Assembly (NCBI GenBank): GCA_949825065.1
Contig: OX463839.1
Span: forward strand, 24,407,366-24,471,365
Source of the DNA: Odontocerum albicorne
Taxonomy: Eukaryota; Arthropoda; Insecta; Trichoptera; Odontoceridae
Reading direction: 5' to 3'
Length of the DNA stretch: 64,000 nucleotides
Position numbers and translations under genes: made by a program. Positions 11,130-22,195 of the stretch are shown piece after piece. Under the pieces are notes generated by a model, which was not told the origin of the DNA, made no database searches, and saw only the letters and a program-made list of their open reading frames with translations. The number at the start of each line of letters is the position of its first letter. Position 1 is the stretch's first letter.

Positions 11130-11446
11130 AAATTATACACATGGAAACATTAGTAACCTTGAAGTGTCTTTGATAATTATACACACGGAAACATTAGTAT
11201 CCTTGAAGTGTCTTTGATAATTATACACACGGAAACATTAGTATCCTTGAAGTGTCTTTGATAATTATACACACGGAAACATTAGTATCCTTAAAGTGTC
11301 TTTGATAATTATACACACGGAAACATTAGTATCCTTAAAGTGTCTTTGATAATTATACACACGGAAACATTAGTATCCTTAAAGTGTCTTTGATAATTAT
11401 ACACACGGAAACATTAGTATCCTTTAAGTGTCTTTGATAATTGTAT
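11130..11446. repeat. Minisatellite, 44 bp x 7
   Basis: Seven units at exact 44-bp spacing (GGAAACATTAGT core at 11143, 11187, 11231, 11275, 11319, 11363, 11407). Variants are ordered along the array: CCTTGAAG in units 1-3, CCTTAAAG in 4-6 and CCTTTAAG in 7, as expected from stepwise unequal exchange or slippage. Confidence 0.95.
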
Positions 11447-11525
11447 GGCGCCAGAAAAAAAAGTAAACGTAAACGTTTAACTTTCGATATATAAATTAAA
11501 TAAAATATAAAAATAAAAATGATGA

Positions 11526-11776
11526 CCCCCGTGGTCTAGTTGGTATGACAGCTGTCTTTCGACTCGATCCGGGACAGGAATACGTGTCCCATGCCCGTTG
11601 GGTTTTCAGTCTGATTTTCACTTAAGGCGCCATAAACGTCTTTTTGTTTGGTTGGAAAAGAATGCCACATAGTAATAATAATAAACCCACCAGGCAATAC
11701 TGTCTATGAAAGCTGTTTTCTTAATTTTCTCTTAAAATTGGTCGTACTGTATACAACGAAAGTGTAATACAATAAA
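11526..11776 (+). mobile_element. SINE-2 copy with repeated 3' tail
   Basis: Intact A box (GTGGTCTAGTTGG) at 11531, damaged B box (ATGCCCGTTGGG), body TCTGATTTTCACTTAAGG, GTTTGGTTGGAAAAGAATGCC and AAACCCACCAGGCAATACTG. A second tail (GTACTGTATACAACGAAAGTG plus TAATACAATAAA) follows at about 11743-11776 after a 30-bp stretch, so the 3' end is duplicated or another copy inserted there. Confidence 0.7.
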
Positions 11777-13044
11777 GGGGTAGTTTTTCAATCAATAAAA
11801 ATAATACTTTATAACAAATAAACATTAACATTTTGAAACTCATCACAAGTTTGCGAGTAATTTGCAGGGAATGAGCGTAAAGGGAGTATCTGTTTACAAA
11901 GCGATTCGAATGCAACATATGCAGCAGGCAATTAGCCGAGCTGGGAACAACAGGTCTGCAGCCCTGCGAGCCTGAGCTCTGCAGCCTGAAGGGGGAGAAC
12001 TGGCCAACTAACTGCATGCAGCTTGTCGGCCCCTAACCATTACCAACATTCCCATCCATACAGAACGGAAAACAGTATTAGGAACACAACTGAAAAAATA
12101 TATATTCACACTATATTTTATTAAGTAAGCCTAATTTTTTATAAATAAAAACAACACGATACAATCTAGTCAGCTTATTGCTGTCAACTTCTTTCAACCA
12201 ACTTGAACGATTTTAAATGACTTATAATTTTTATTATAAAAGACACAGTTATTAGGCACACATAAAAACACACAAATAAGTGAAACACCGTATTAGGTTG
12301 CTTTATATTATAAATTCGGGATTCAATAAACTATGCCATTGCCTGTGTCTTGTTGATTTCAGCATTTGTGGTTCCGGTAGATGTTAAAATACATTTTTTG
12401 CTTCATTGAATTGTTTTAGTGTGCAAACATTGAAGATATAAACACTAGTAATTTTAACTTTCATACTTTGTGCTGTTGAATGTTGTCCATGCGTATTTTT
12501 TATTGTAATTTTCCTTCAATTTTAATGCGAAAAATAATAATTAACAGGAAAAAACATCGGGGATTCAATCCTTAAAACTCCTGACGGGAAGACTTACGTT
12601 TCACCAACATGGTTACGGGTCTTATCGTATAATAACAATTTTAAATAGAAGAGTCGAAATAAATATAAACTGAAATGGTTTTAAAAGACTTTTATGTCAT
12701 GTTGTTAGGAAATTAAATAATATTTGTATTGTACTGTATAAAAGTCTATTGCATCAAACTTTACAATTTTTGTTTCAAATTATTTATAAACTTTATTTTT
12801 CACCTGAAATTTAAAAGTTGTACCATTTTTCATTCGTGGTGCGATTTGTCCTTCCTCGATAGTTGAAAATTTTGGAAAGCCTGCCAACTATACAGACGAA
12901 GTTTTCTTCTTGGATTTTCATGGATTTAAAAAGACTATACATTTCAAGTTTAATGATTCGGACGTTAATTATTGATGACAACCTGAATAAGACTGTTTCT
13001 GTTTTATTTAGTCGTTAGCCTTTAATAACTATTTAATGGGGAGC
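11777..13044. other. Non-coding, with GC-raised island at 11840-12060
   Basis: The island at 11840-12060 is the most G+C-rich unique block in the first 15 kb (CTGCAGCCCTGCGAGCCTGA, TGCATGCAGCTTGTCGG). A 98-codon minus frame crosses it but matches nothing I know. The remainder is AT-rich. Candidate regulatory or non-coding conserved sequence. Confidence 0.3.
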
Positions 13045-13500
13045 AAAATAAATATTAAACGGGGAACTAAATGACATATATTTAACGCAACCAATATCGA
13101 GATCTGTTAAAATGATGGGTCACAACAGCATATTAGTACTAACATTGATGTATGACAGTAAAACGTTGAAAATGAAAGAAATGAACTTAGTAAATGGTTG
13201 CACTCAGAATTATATGTGACGTGTCAGTGTATGACAGAATAAGAAATGTACGAGTAGTTATTAATGTTGATTGTGAGCTAAAAACTTTATAATTAAAAAT
13301 AGCATCATTAACGATATTTACGGTAGAGAGCAACCTAGAAAAGTATGGTTTGACTAAGTGAATGAAATTTTGATATAAAGGTTAGCACGGAGCAAGAGAA
13401 AGAGAAGGAAGTATATGAAAAGATGTATCGATGTGGAGGGAGCGAAGGAAATATGTCGTATTAGGTAAATTTGGTACTCTGTCCTCTTTGTATATGGAAA
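13045..13500 (+). pseudogene. LINE-A fragment (non-LTR retrotransposon C-terminus)
   Basis: Translating with frame changes gives pieces equivalent to the other LINE-A copies: a GxLNDIYL..PIS segment, TLMYDSKT (equivalent to LMYGSETW), DRIRN, then KRCIDVEGAKEIC and the end at about 13490. Many stops and indels make it long dead. It contains a TACGAGTA insertion at 13249-13256 relative to other LINE-A copies. The Himar1-like mariner begins about 20 bp beyond its 3' end. Confidence 0.65.
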
Positions 13501-13518
13501 TTGCGCATGTATTATATA

Positions 13519-14458
13519 ATGTATCAATCAACAATTCCCGGGACTGACCAACAGATGGCGCCTCTAATAACAAATCCATACCATTCTCAGTTAGTACCAA
13601 CCTTTAGAAGTTACGTGTCAAACTTTCATGACATTCCGACATTGTGTCATTGAGTTACAGTGGTTTTAGTGACGCTACTTTTGCTATTTTCAAAACAATG
13701 AAAAAAACCGAATTTCGTGTGTTGATTGAAACAACAACGCATCGATGATTCAGAGCGCTGTTTGGCAGTGTTTACGCGAAATAAACAGGATTTTTTGCAT
13801 CGGTATGTGACAATGGATTAAACTTGGATCCACCACTATACTCCGGAATCAAATTGGCAGTCAGCTGAGTGGAGAGCAGCCGGTGAAAGTCGTCCGAAGC
13901 GACCAAAAACTCAACAGTCGGCCGGGAAAGTTATGGCTTCCGTATTTTGGGATGCGCATGGTATTATATTCATCGATCACGTTGAAAAAGGAAAAACTAT
14001 CAATAGCGAATATTACATAGCGTTATTGGAGCGTTTGACGGCAGAAATTGCAAAAAAACGGCCCCATATGAAGAAGAAAAAAGTTCTCTTCCATCAGGAC
14101 AATGCACTGTGTCACAAGTCGAATGTAACGATGGCCAAATTCCATGAGTTGAACTTTGAATTGCTTCCGCGCCCACCGTATTCTCCAGATTTGACCCCCA
14201 GCGACTATTGGCTGTTCGCAGACCTCAAAAAGATGCTCCAGGGAAAGATATTTGGCTCCAATGAAGAAGTGATTGCCGAAACTAACGCCTATTTTGAAAC
14301 CAAAGATAAATCGTTCTACACGGCTGGCATAGAAAAGTTAGGAAAGCGTTGGAATGAATGTATGGGTCTTGAAGGAGACTATGTTGATGAATAAAGAATA
14401 TTTTTGGCAAACAAATGTTGTTTTAGTACTTAGTCCAGGGAATTATTGATCGATGTGT
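13519..14458 (+). mobile_element. Himar1-like mariner, internally deleted
   Basis: Imperfect inverted ends bracket the element: 13521-13548 (ATCAATCAACAATTCCCGGG core) and 14430-14458 (reverse complement with a few mismatches and one indel). About 940 bp against roughly 1.3 kb for a full mariner. The 5' untranslated part, the first ten or so codons and the catalytic and C-terminal region are kept; the DNA-binding middle is deleted. TA dinucleotides flank both ends, as expected of the family. It is non-autonomous and could move only if a transposase were supplied elsewhere. Confidence 0.85.
13698..14394 (+). pseudogene. Himar1-like mariner transposase remnant
   Basis: The start ATG at 13698 begins MKKTEFRVLI. 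A deletion then removes about 120 residues including the helix-turn-helix domains and shifts the frame, and the protein resumes at about 13735 as QRIDDSERC. From there one frame runs to the stop at 14392, interrupted only at 13819-13821, where the Glu of the DETW motif is now a stop. The first catalytic Asp (codon at 13816), the second (HQD, 14098) and the third (PSDYW, 34 residues later) are all present, giving D,D34D. Wording closely parallels Himar1 (irritans group), e.g. MASVFWDAHGIIFID. The 153-codon frame from 13933 is the unbroken part. Inactive. Confidence 0.9.
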
Positions 14459-14740
14459 TATGTTATGTGAGTCAGTGATTAAATTTTCGTCCAATACTGT
14501 AATCTGTTCATATAATGCTTCTTTAAATATTTTATAAAATATAGCGTAATTTTAATGTAATTTTTATGACTTTACCTATTTTTCCCCATATGCATTGTTT
14601 TGTTAACTAATTTCAAAAACGTTTATGAAATTACAAAAAATCTTGAAAGGAAGAGTTCTTACAAATTAAAAACAAATAAATAAATAGCTACTTTGTTTAA
14701 TATTTCATGCTGCCGCATATGTAAGACCTTGTAAACTAAC
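14459..14740. other. AT-rich non-coding
   Basis: Nothing recognised. Confidence 0.45.
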
Positions 14741-14945
14741 GAACACCGTGGTCTTGTTGGTAAGGCGCCTGGCTTTCAGCCCGGGGGTTTGATTCCCGTA
14801 GGGACCCATTTTATTAAAAACGGTTTCAGCTTGGTTTAACTTAAGGCCTCTGGAAACATTTTTTGATTGATTGGAAGAGATTGCCACATACCAATAAACT
14901 TGCCAAATTGTGCTATATATGTTACTACGAAAGCGTGATACAAAA
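14741..14945 (+). mobile_element. SINE-2, near full length
   Basis: A box CCGTGGTCTTGTTGGTAAGG (14747), B box GGGTTTGATTCCC (14786), body CAGCTTGGTTTAACTTAAGG, GATTGGAAGAGATTGCC and stem-loop remnant ATTGCCACATACCAAT, then GAAAGCGTGATACAAAA. One of the better-preserved copies. Confidence 0.8.
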
Positions 14946-15004
14946 ATTGGTTCTTTTAATAGAAATAAAATATGGTAATTTTCTTTAGTTAAAGGAAATT
15001 TTAA

Positions 15005-15690
15005 ATGAAATATATGGTCGAAAAATGAAAGATTGGATCAAGTTGAGGAATTCTGTTAAATGGGTAGTATTTTCTCAGATGATGGAAGGGATAAGAGGTA
15101 TATCGAACTGAGTGTAGTAATAAGTAACATAGTAAACGGGGAACTAAATCATATATATTTTAACCGGACAATATCAAAACTTGTTATAATGATTGTCCTA
15201 AATAGTATTTTGGAGTCAACTCTGTTGTATGGGAGTGAAACGTGGACTTAGAAAAATACTGAGAGGAGCCCAATAAATGCTATAGAAATGTGTGATTTGA
15301 GACGAATACATTGAGTGACAATGTATACTCAAATACGGAATGAAGTGAGTAGAGATGAATGTGATCTTAAGGCTGGTGTTTTGAGTAAGATGAAGAAGAG
15401 CACGCTGGGATGGCTTGGGCATGTGGAACGAATAAATGAAGAAAGTCAAACAAAACAGACACATACTGCAAATGTGAGGGGAAGGCGTGTAAGAGGAAAT
15501 ACAAGGAAAGTAAAGTTGGATTAAATAAATAATATTCTGAAAGAAGGAAATGTAGAACATCTGAGAAAGTGTATGGATATGGAAGAAGCTATGCATGTGT
15601 CAAAATAAGAAGTCAGAAGGTCTACCCTCTATGTCTACCTCCACAGGGAGATGGCGGAATGGTATGCATGTATGTCATTCTCTTTAAAAT
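15005..15690 (+). pseudogene. LINE-A C-terminal fragment with 3' UTR
   Basis: Translation from 15060 gives MGSIFSDDGRDKRYIE (the YLGSxFxxDG block), then LLYGSETWT, then after a frameshift RNEVSRDECDLKAGVLSKMK, WLGHVERINEESQTKQ and RGRRVRGN, then LKEGNVEHLRKCMD. It ends in the conserved 3' UTR (GTCTACCTCCACAGGGAGAT) and a GTATGCATGTATG tail. The motifs are those of the C-terminus of RTE-like non-LTR retrotransposon polyproteins; the clade is not certain. Several stops and frameshifts; 5'-truncated like all copies here. Confidence 0.8.
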
Positions 15691-16029
15691 CTACGCAAAC
15701 ACTTTATAATTCACGTGTCATTGATTCCGACAAACGTTTTATCGACACTAATCTGCCAGGAATTGTAATCTTACAGTAAAAAAAGTATAATTTGCCTACC
15801 TGATCATTTCAGGAAAGAGAAAAAGAGAATTCAACATGTGTTTTGTATCTCTCTGTCACCAGAAGAATGTTGCCAGAGAGCTGATAGTTGAATGTAAAAG
15901 TCAACTGTACTATTTTATTTACAGTTTGCAATAAGATTAAATTTCAATAAACTCGATTTGTTAAACAGTTTGAAGTATGCGAAAATAAAAATAATAGATT
16001 CGCTTCCAAATAGATGTGTAAGATATCAT
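15691..16029. other. Non-coding
   Basis: Unique AT-rich sequence, nothing recognised. Confidence 0.4.
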
Positions 16030-16262
16030 CAAAACAGTATAAGGATTACTGAGGAATAAGGCTGGATATATTGTCAAGTCAATGAACAATCGTTGAACGT
16101 ATAAACTGATTCAGTGGTACCCAAGAGGAAAGATCTAGAAAGCTTTCTGAGGCAAACTGGGTAGATGATATATGCAAAACGGGAGGCACAAAGTGAGAGT
16201 TAAAGGCAATATGAGAACATGTATAGACAATTTTGGAGACTTGTAGAATAGGTAATATATTC
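16030..16262 (+). pseudogene. LINE-B (RTE-like) 3' remnant
   Basis: Plus-strand translation gives LIQWYPRGKI then degraded text ending in an RxxNFGDL-like segment. It aligns with the C-terminus of the fragment at 56682-57465 (IIQWYPRGIKRPRRRP and RTVWSQLG). Several stops. The minus-strand 61-codon frame here is a shadow. Confidence 0.6.
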
Positions 16263-18119
16263 AACTAGGCCTGAGAATAGTGATATTTTTTAATAATGTG
16301 TAAATCAAACGCGTCTTTATTTTTAACAAATTAAATATTTTGTTTGATTTGTGAGAAAAGCTTTCAAGCACAAATTAGCATTTGGCTGTAGGTTGTGTTT
16401 TCGAAATAAAAATGGAAAGATATTATTTTATCTGATCACATTTTAAGTAAAATAATAACATTTTGGTACCAGTGTACTTGAAACATATCAAATAAATTTG
16501 AAATAAAAAAATATAAACCTATAAAAATACCCTACAAACGTAAATTATTTTTTTCTCAGAATCAGATAATTGAATCGTATATTTTTTTAATATTCAACGG
16601 AATACCTAAATATTATTTCAAAAATATCTAATACTCGGAACAGTATGATAAAATAATAACACGAAAATATATATAATAAAAGAAAAAAATTCTACTAACT
16701 GTATAAAGGCCAAAGTTCATGAGAGTAAGTTTTTTCAAGTGGTTTTAAAGTTCAACAGTCCGACTCAAGGGTTCGGTTGGGAGGCAAAAATAAATTTCTT
16801 AGAAACATTTCATGTAGTACTTCAGTTTTAGCAGTAAACGGAGCGATTTTTTCATTAAAGTACTTTTTATATTGAAACCATTATCGCCTGATGGTACCTC
16901 CTTTTGTCAAATCATCGTTATTGCTTTTGCTACCGCCAATATCAGTTTTCCTGAAACCGCAAAATTGTTAGAAATATTCGCGAGCCAAGAGCCACTTCAA
17001 TATGGTGGAAAATGCAAAAAGTCTCACATAAAATGAATTTGAGCAATCGAAACAAAAAACGAAAGATCAGAAATGAAAATCAGTAATGGAAAAAATAAAA
17101 TTATATATTAATATTCATAATTTTTATTATATACAAATTATTTCGAATGAAATAATTAAATTTGAATTAAAAAACATAAACAATAAAGTGAATTTTTTTT
17201 TTTCATTTTTAAAAATAATGACAAAACTTGATTACTATGAAGCTATAATAATAGTTTTAATATTATTAGATAAGGTTATGTTTAAATGTGTAAACAGAAA
17301 TAATATTATTTTTTTATTGCTTTTTACACCTAAAGTTTCTACTCAAAGAATTCCAACAGAATATTCGAATTCCGAGATATGAAAACTGTTTACTTAATCT
17401 TCTCTTAAAATTGGTCCAAAAAAACCTTTTTGCGATGACGTTGACTTTAATAAAATGAAAATAAACAAAAAATGTACTGCCTTAACCTGTCACTCGAACA
17501 AAAGACACTAAACCGACACATCAATAAATAAAGGAGAAGCTGTTCAAGAAAGTCTCAAATGGATATTTTGACCTTTGATGGACTAGAAAACATGGGTACG
17601 TTGATGAGTAGGGATTCTCAGGTCCCAAGAGGGTTTGGAGGGAAACCTTGTAAAAGAAAACTTTTTACATTAAAGGGTTGTTAGGGGGGCAGGACATGTA
17701 ATCAGAATACCTTCCCGATAGAAACCTGATATTTGATTAATTATTTTTAAAATTTCAAGAGTTGTCGAAAAAAATCGATCAGAAAAATGTATTTTTAATA
17801 TTAAAATTTTTTTTTCTTATAAAATCATATATTAGAATCCGAAAATTTATTTTGAAGGTTGTAATCCTTCCTTTCGTACTAATATATTCGAAAATCATTA
17901 TTTGTTTGCATATCATTTCATCTTTCCTATTCATGTTTTCATAAAATGATGATAATTATACAATACAATAATATAAATATAATTGTTAAATTCTACTCAA
18001 TTCAAAACGAAGTTTTAAAAAAAAGTTGTAATAATAATTTCTCTTAAATGAAAAAAAAGAGTCAAGTATTTTTTTAAAGTTGCCATAAAAGTCAAATTAT
18101 TAAATAAAATTCTTTTCAA
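16263..18119. other. AT-rich non-coding
   Basis: Long A/T-dominated stretch without a recognised element. The 98-codon frame at 17086 is low-complexity Ile/Asn/Lys/Phe translation of AT-rich DNA and is not supported as a gene. A 30-bp piece at 17386-17415 matches 11715-11745 (TTCTCTTAAAATTGGTC), an unnamed short dispersed repeat. Confidence 0.45.
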
Positions 18120-18285
18120 ATCGATTATGAGAGGAGCCACGATACGACATGAGAGGTCTACAAAACCAAACAGATATGTAGCGGGATCACCAAATCGATT
18201 AGGAGAGGAGCAACATTGCGTCTCTATACGACATGGGAGGTCTACAAAACCAGACAGATATGTAGTGGGATCGCCAAAGGTTTCC
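18120..18285. repeat. Imperfect tandem duplication, about 75-85 bp x 2
   Basis: AATCGATTA..GAGAGGAGC..ATACGACATG..GAGGTCTACAAAACC and AGATATGTAG.GGGATC occur twice in order; the second unit has an extra ~10 bp (CATTGCGTCTC). Confidence 0.85.
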
Positions 18286-19139
18286 TAAGATTTTTTTCCA
18301 CACTACCAGAAGGCAAGTGGAATATTCTTTAAAAGAGAAATAGAGGCATATGTGGAAAAATATTTCTAATTATTTAGAAGTATTAGAAGTGATGGCGTAG
18401 GAAAGGAAAAAAATGGGCGAGATTTGATTGGGTGAACAGTGAATGATACTGCGAGATTATGTTATGAAATTAGCAAATCAATCAAATCAACAGAACTTGT
18501 GAAGTATGTATTTTAGTTTTCGTTTTAACATAATGAGTCTATTTTAAAACATCAAGTTTTTGCCTCAATATACTCGTAATAAATCCTGTTTAAAATCTCA
18601 AATTTTCATTTCACCAGTTTGAGACATGTTTTTAAACATCAAGTTTTCATTTCAACATAATAAGTTCTCTTAACTTAGTCACTGTAATTTTAATAAGATA
18701 TATTTCGCAGTTATTTAATTATTATACTTTTGTACCGAACACATTAAGCTATTTATTGTTTTTATTGATATAATAAACATTCAAGTGTGCAATTTCATAT
18801 TTCACACTGGTAAGCATCATACGCTATTCAATAACAAATGTTTAATTTTGAGACAAATTTAAATATCTGTTTTAACTTAATTTACTGTACAAAACACAAC
18901 AGAAAAACAGGGGGAAAATTAAGAAGAATACTCTACGTTATTGGAGATATAATCTGTTTTGAGTCGCTGTTTAAAGCAAGGCAACGAGAGTGCGAATTTT
19001 ATGGTAGCGAGCAGTTGATTCCAGAGTTTGAGGACATGCACAGCAAAGGATGGCGTAAAATAGGAAGAGTAGTAAATCGGATATCCCAAAAGAGAGTCTC
19101 TGACTAGGAATACGTGGAGATTATTGAAATTGATAAATG
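18286..19139. other. Non-coding; possible 5' extension of the LINE-A copy
   Basis: AT-rich until 18880. The 89-codon frame at 18838-19107 ends 30 bp before recognisable LINE-A sequence on the same strand, so it might be decayed upstream polyprotein, but I cannot match it to any motif. A TACTCGTA octamer lies at 18571. Confidence 0.3.
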
Positions 19140-19915
19140 TGATAGTATTTTAAAAGTCGAATATATATTTAATAAAAAGCTTGAAAATGAATACAGCAAA
19201 ATCAAAGGTTATGGTTATATAAAGAGATGTGTTAAAAACTGTGTGCAATGTATGGGTTAACTGTATGCAATGTATGGGTTAACTCAAATAAACTGACGCA
19301 GATTGATGAGTTCTGTTATTTGGGCAGTATATTTATGTGTGATGGGCGAGTTGTAAGGGACATTGAAATAATGGGAGCGATAGGGAACAAGATATATGGA
19401 GCATTACATGTACGAGTAATATGCAACTGCGCAATATCAACGGTAGCAAAAATGACTAAATACTGTGTTAGTGCCCACCTTAACGTATGATAGAAAAAAA
19501 TGGACTAGGGAGAAGAAGGATAGGAGTAAAATTAATGTTGTGGAGATGCATGCTCTAAGGAAAATTTGTGGAGTGTCAATGTATAAAGAAGGCGGAACGA
19601 AGACAGGAATGAATGTATGGATAAAATTGATATGTTAAGTAAGACTAAGAAAGGAGCTTTAATATGGTTTGGACATGTGGAGAGAATGAATGACGAAAAA
19701 ATGACTAAGCGAATATACAAGTCAGAAGTGCAAGGTGTATGTGGAAGACGTAGACCGAGGAAAACGTGATAGGTTTAAATGGGCCAGATTTTGAAAGAAG
19801 GTAAAGTGAGAAGTATGAAAGTGGAGGAGGTGAAAGTTGTGTGCTTGGATACATATTTTGGAGATCTGTTCTCTCTGTCGACTCCGTACAGGACATGACG
19901 TGATAATATGTACGT
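19140..19915 (+). pseudogene. LINE-A C-terminal fragment, longest copy
   Basis: Reads SKVMVI, then from 19248 a frame with KLTQIDEFCYLGSIFMCDGRV (the reverse-transcriptase-distal YLGS block) and GNKIYGALH. After stops it continues with SKTKKGALIWFGHVERMNDE, MTKRIYKSEVQG and GRRRPRK, then ILKEGKV, ending GACTCCGTACAGGACATGACG and a GTACGTATAAATA tail. A 22-bp direct duplication at about 19236-19279 caused a local repeat. Many stops, inactive. TACGAGTA at 19411. Confidence 0.8.
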
Positions 19916-21784
19916 ATAAATATATATTTTTAAGGTCGAATGGTTGTCTATCAATTGAATTTAATTTATCTTTATTTAAAATGAAATAATGTTATTAAAT
20001 TATTTGCGGTTTCAAGTAAATCGTATCTTTTCTAGATAAAGAAATGTATTTCATGTATTACATAAATTATATAGTGCCTCGGGCTACACAAAATTTTGGT
20101 TTGAAGTTTGTAAAAGAGAATATAATCTTTGTTAAAACGCTACAAAAAGAATTTAACTAACGAGATACACTGCTATAAAATAACATAAGCCACAAAGGTT
20201 TATTCGCTGGAGTTTCAGGCTGAAAAACGGTGTCGTGAAACCTGATCCTCGACAGTAGAGAATAATCTACTTGTTATAGAGCATACAATAGCCAGTGCTA
20301 GTTTCTTTGGTCTTTTTTGTGCGGTGCTTTATATTACTGAAATAAAAATAACGAAACCTATATTTTTCGAGATAATACAGAAGTTTTGAAATTTTGATAA
20401 AGAAGTTATTAACTTAAATACTAGGAAATTTCTCTAATACATATTTCAAGTACCTCGTTCGAAAGACAATTATTCAACAACAAAATTTTCGATATTTAAA
20501 ATTTGTATACCAGGTCTTAAAAATGTTATTTTCATTGACTATGAGCTAAGAACTGATTTAATAAAAATAATTACATTTTTCGAAGAATTCTTTCAACATA
20601 CTCTTTTTGGATTGGTAGTGAAAATCTCGTATTGAATCTATTTTGGATGTTTTTTGGCATAATATCTCTTTTCAGATTAATAATGTCTCTCATTATGTAG
20701 TTTACTCTAAGAATTTTGACAGATTAATTGTGTTAACATTAACTAGAGCAAACGGAAGCGATGTCCGATTTCACCCATTAATTTTATTATCATAGTCTTT
20801 TTGGGGTATAAAGAAAGAAAAATAGTTTATTTCGGTCAAAAATATAATATTCAGAAACCTTGTAATTTTTAAGGGTACGGGTGTAAACAGACAGGAGTTT
20901 GATAATGGGGAAAACTTTGTATTTATTAACAAAACACCTTTGTGAAAATTCTCCCCAAGTATTTCAAATCAGACCTAATCTAATGAGGCGAACAGAGTTT
21001 TCACTACGGAAAACTCCCCAAAAGCGCTTTCACAATGAAAAATCTTCAACCAAATACATATACATTTCTCAAAGGTAATCGTAAACATCATTTTTGGCAT
21101 CCCAGTCCTGATTAAACATTTTTTCTAAAATCGACAATTCCTCACAAAGTCTCTCCATTGGATGACGCTCAAAGTTTCTAAGTACATAATTACGCCACCC
21201 CCCCACTGAAGCCTCTGTCGTCCAATGGGTTTCCTGAATTCAAGTGCTGGATTGTTTACAATGTTTGTTGTCCTTTCGCCGCTCACTCTTTACAAGTGTT
21301 CCAGCAATCTTTACCTGCCTACTTTGATCAGGGGTACCAAACCTAAACTACGATTAATGTTGTCTAATTATAAATTCTTATGCCTGTTCTTCATTTCTGG
21401 GGGTGTGGGAGAATATAGATGTTTCGGAGGAACCTTCTGTTAAAAACATTGAGATGTTTTTCCTCTGACCTAAGTAAAGTAGTATGTGTATAAATATGCA
21501 TGATATATATAATTACACCATTACGTAATTTTCTATTATAGGAAGATGGATGGATGAGGCCTATTAACTTTTCCTCTACGACATAAACCCTTCACGTTTT
21601 CTTTATTTAAACATACATACCTTTTGAATTCGTTCGAATCAGTCGTGCGTGATCAATTAACACTTCACAAGTTTTTTTTTATAATACGCAATCCATCTAA
21701 ACTAAGATGATTTATGCCACCAAATTAAAGTCTTAATGCAATTATTTGAGTCTATATAATAAAACAAATTTTAAAATAGACCAC
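19916..21784. other. Non-coding; possible decayed coding text at 21040-21460
   Basis: AT-rich to about 20870. On the minus strand 21069-21217 gives an open stretch reading GGWRNYVLRNFERHPMERLC and ending in a stop, with an overlapping open frame upstream. Composition looks protein-like but the family is unknown; it lies just downstream of LINE-J. Confidence 0.25.
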
Positions 21785-22195
21785 TTAAAGTTTCAACCGA
21801 TTAAGCTTCAAAAATTTAACAATCGATCTATAAGTGGAAAAGATCCACGAAGAAAGAAGAAAAGCAATATTCATTGGACGCAATAAAAAATATGGCCTTT
21901 AGTAAATCAAACCTGTCTTGCAAAGGACAACAGAAAAATACATGGTCTATAGTTTCATCATCCAGACCACATTCGTAGCCGATATTCTCCACAATACCAT
22001 TCTGTAAAATTTACCAGCCACCACGTAGTGGCCCGTTTGCAAACGACATATGATAGATACTTTTATCTTATCTTGTTCATTCTTATTATATTTAACCATG
22101 GTTTCAGAGATAGATTGTTGGATTGATTTATATCAAGAGTCCTTATTTACACCAGCTTTATCCCAATCCAATGTCCATCAGTGCCAAGTATCATG
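21785..22195 (-). pseudogene. LINE-J: jockey-like retrotransposon C-terminus
   Basis: Minus-strand translation reads SETMVKYNKNEQDK, IICRLQTGHY and, after a one-base deletion, GIVENIGYECGLDDETIDHV followed by FFCCPL, then a Phe/Leu-rich end and a stop at 21785-21787. The C-G-x-ETxxHxxxxCP pattern downstream of RLxTGHY is the signature of the C-terminal region of jockey-clade and related insect non-LTR elements. At least two frameshifts. Only the last ~130 residues survive. Confidence 0.75.

Noticed and set aside
2956..11446. CRISPR-like direct repeats at 2956 and 11130
   Set aside because: Units are contiguous with no variable spacers, and the DNA is eukaryotic.
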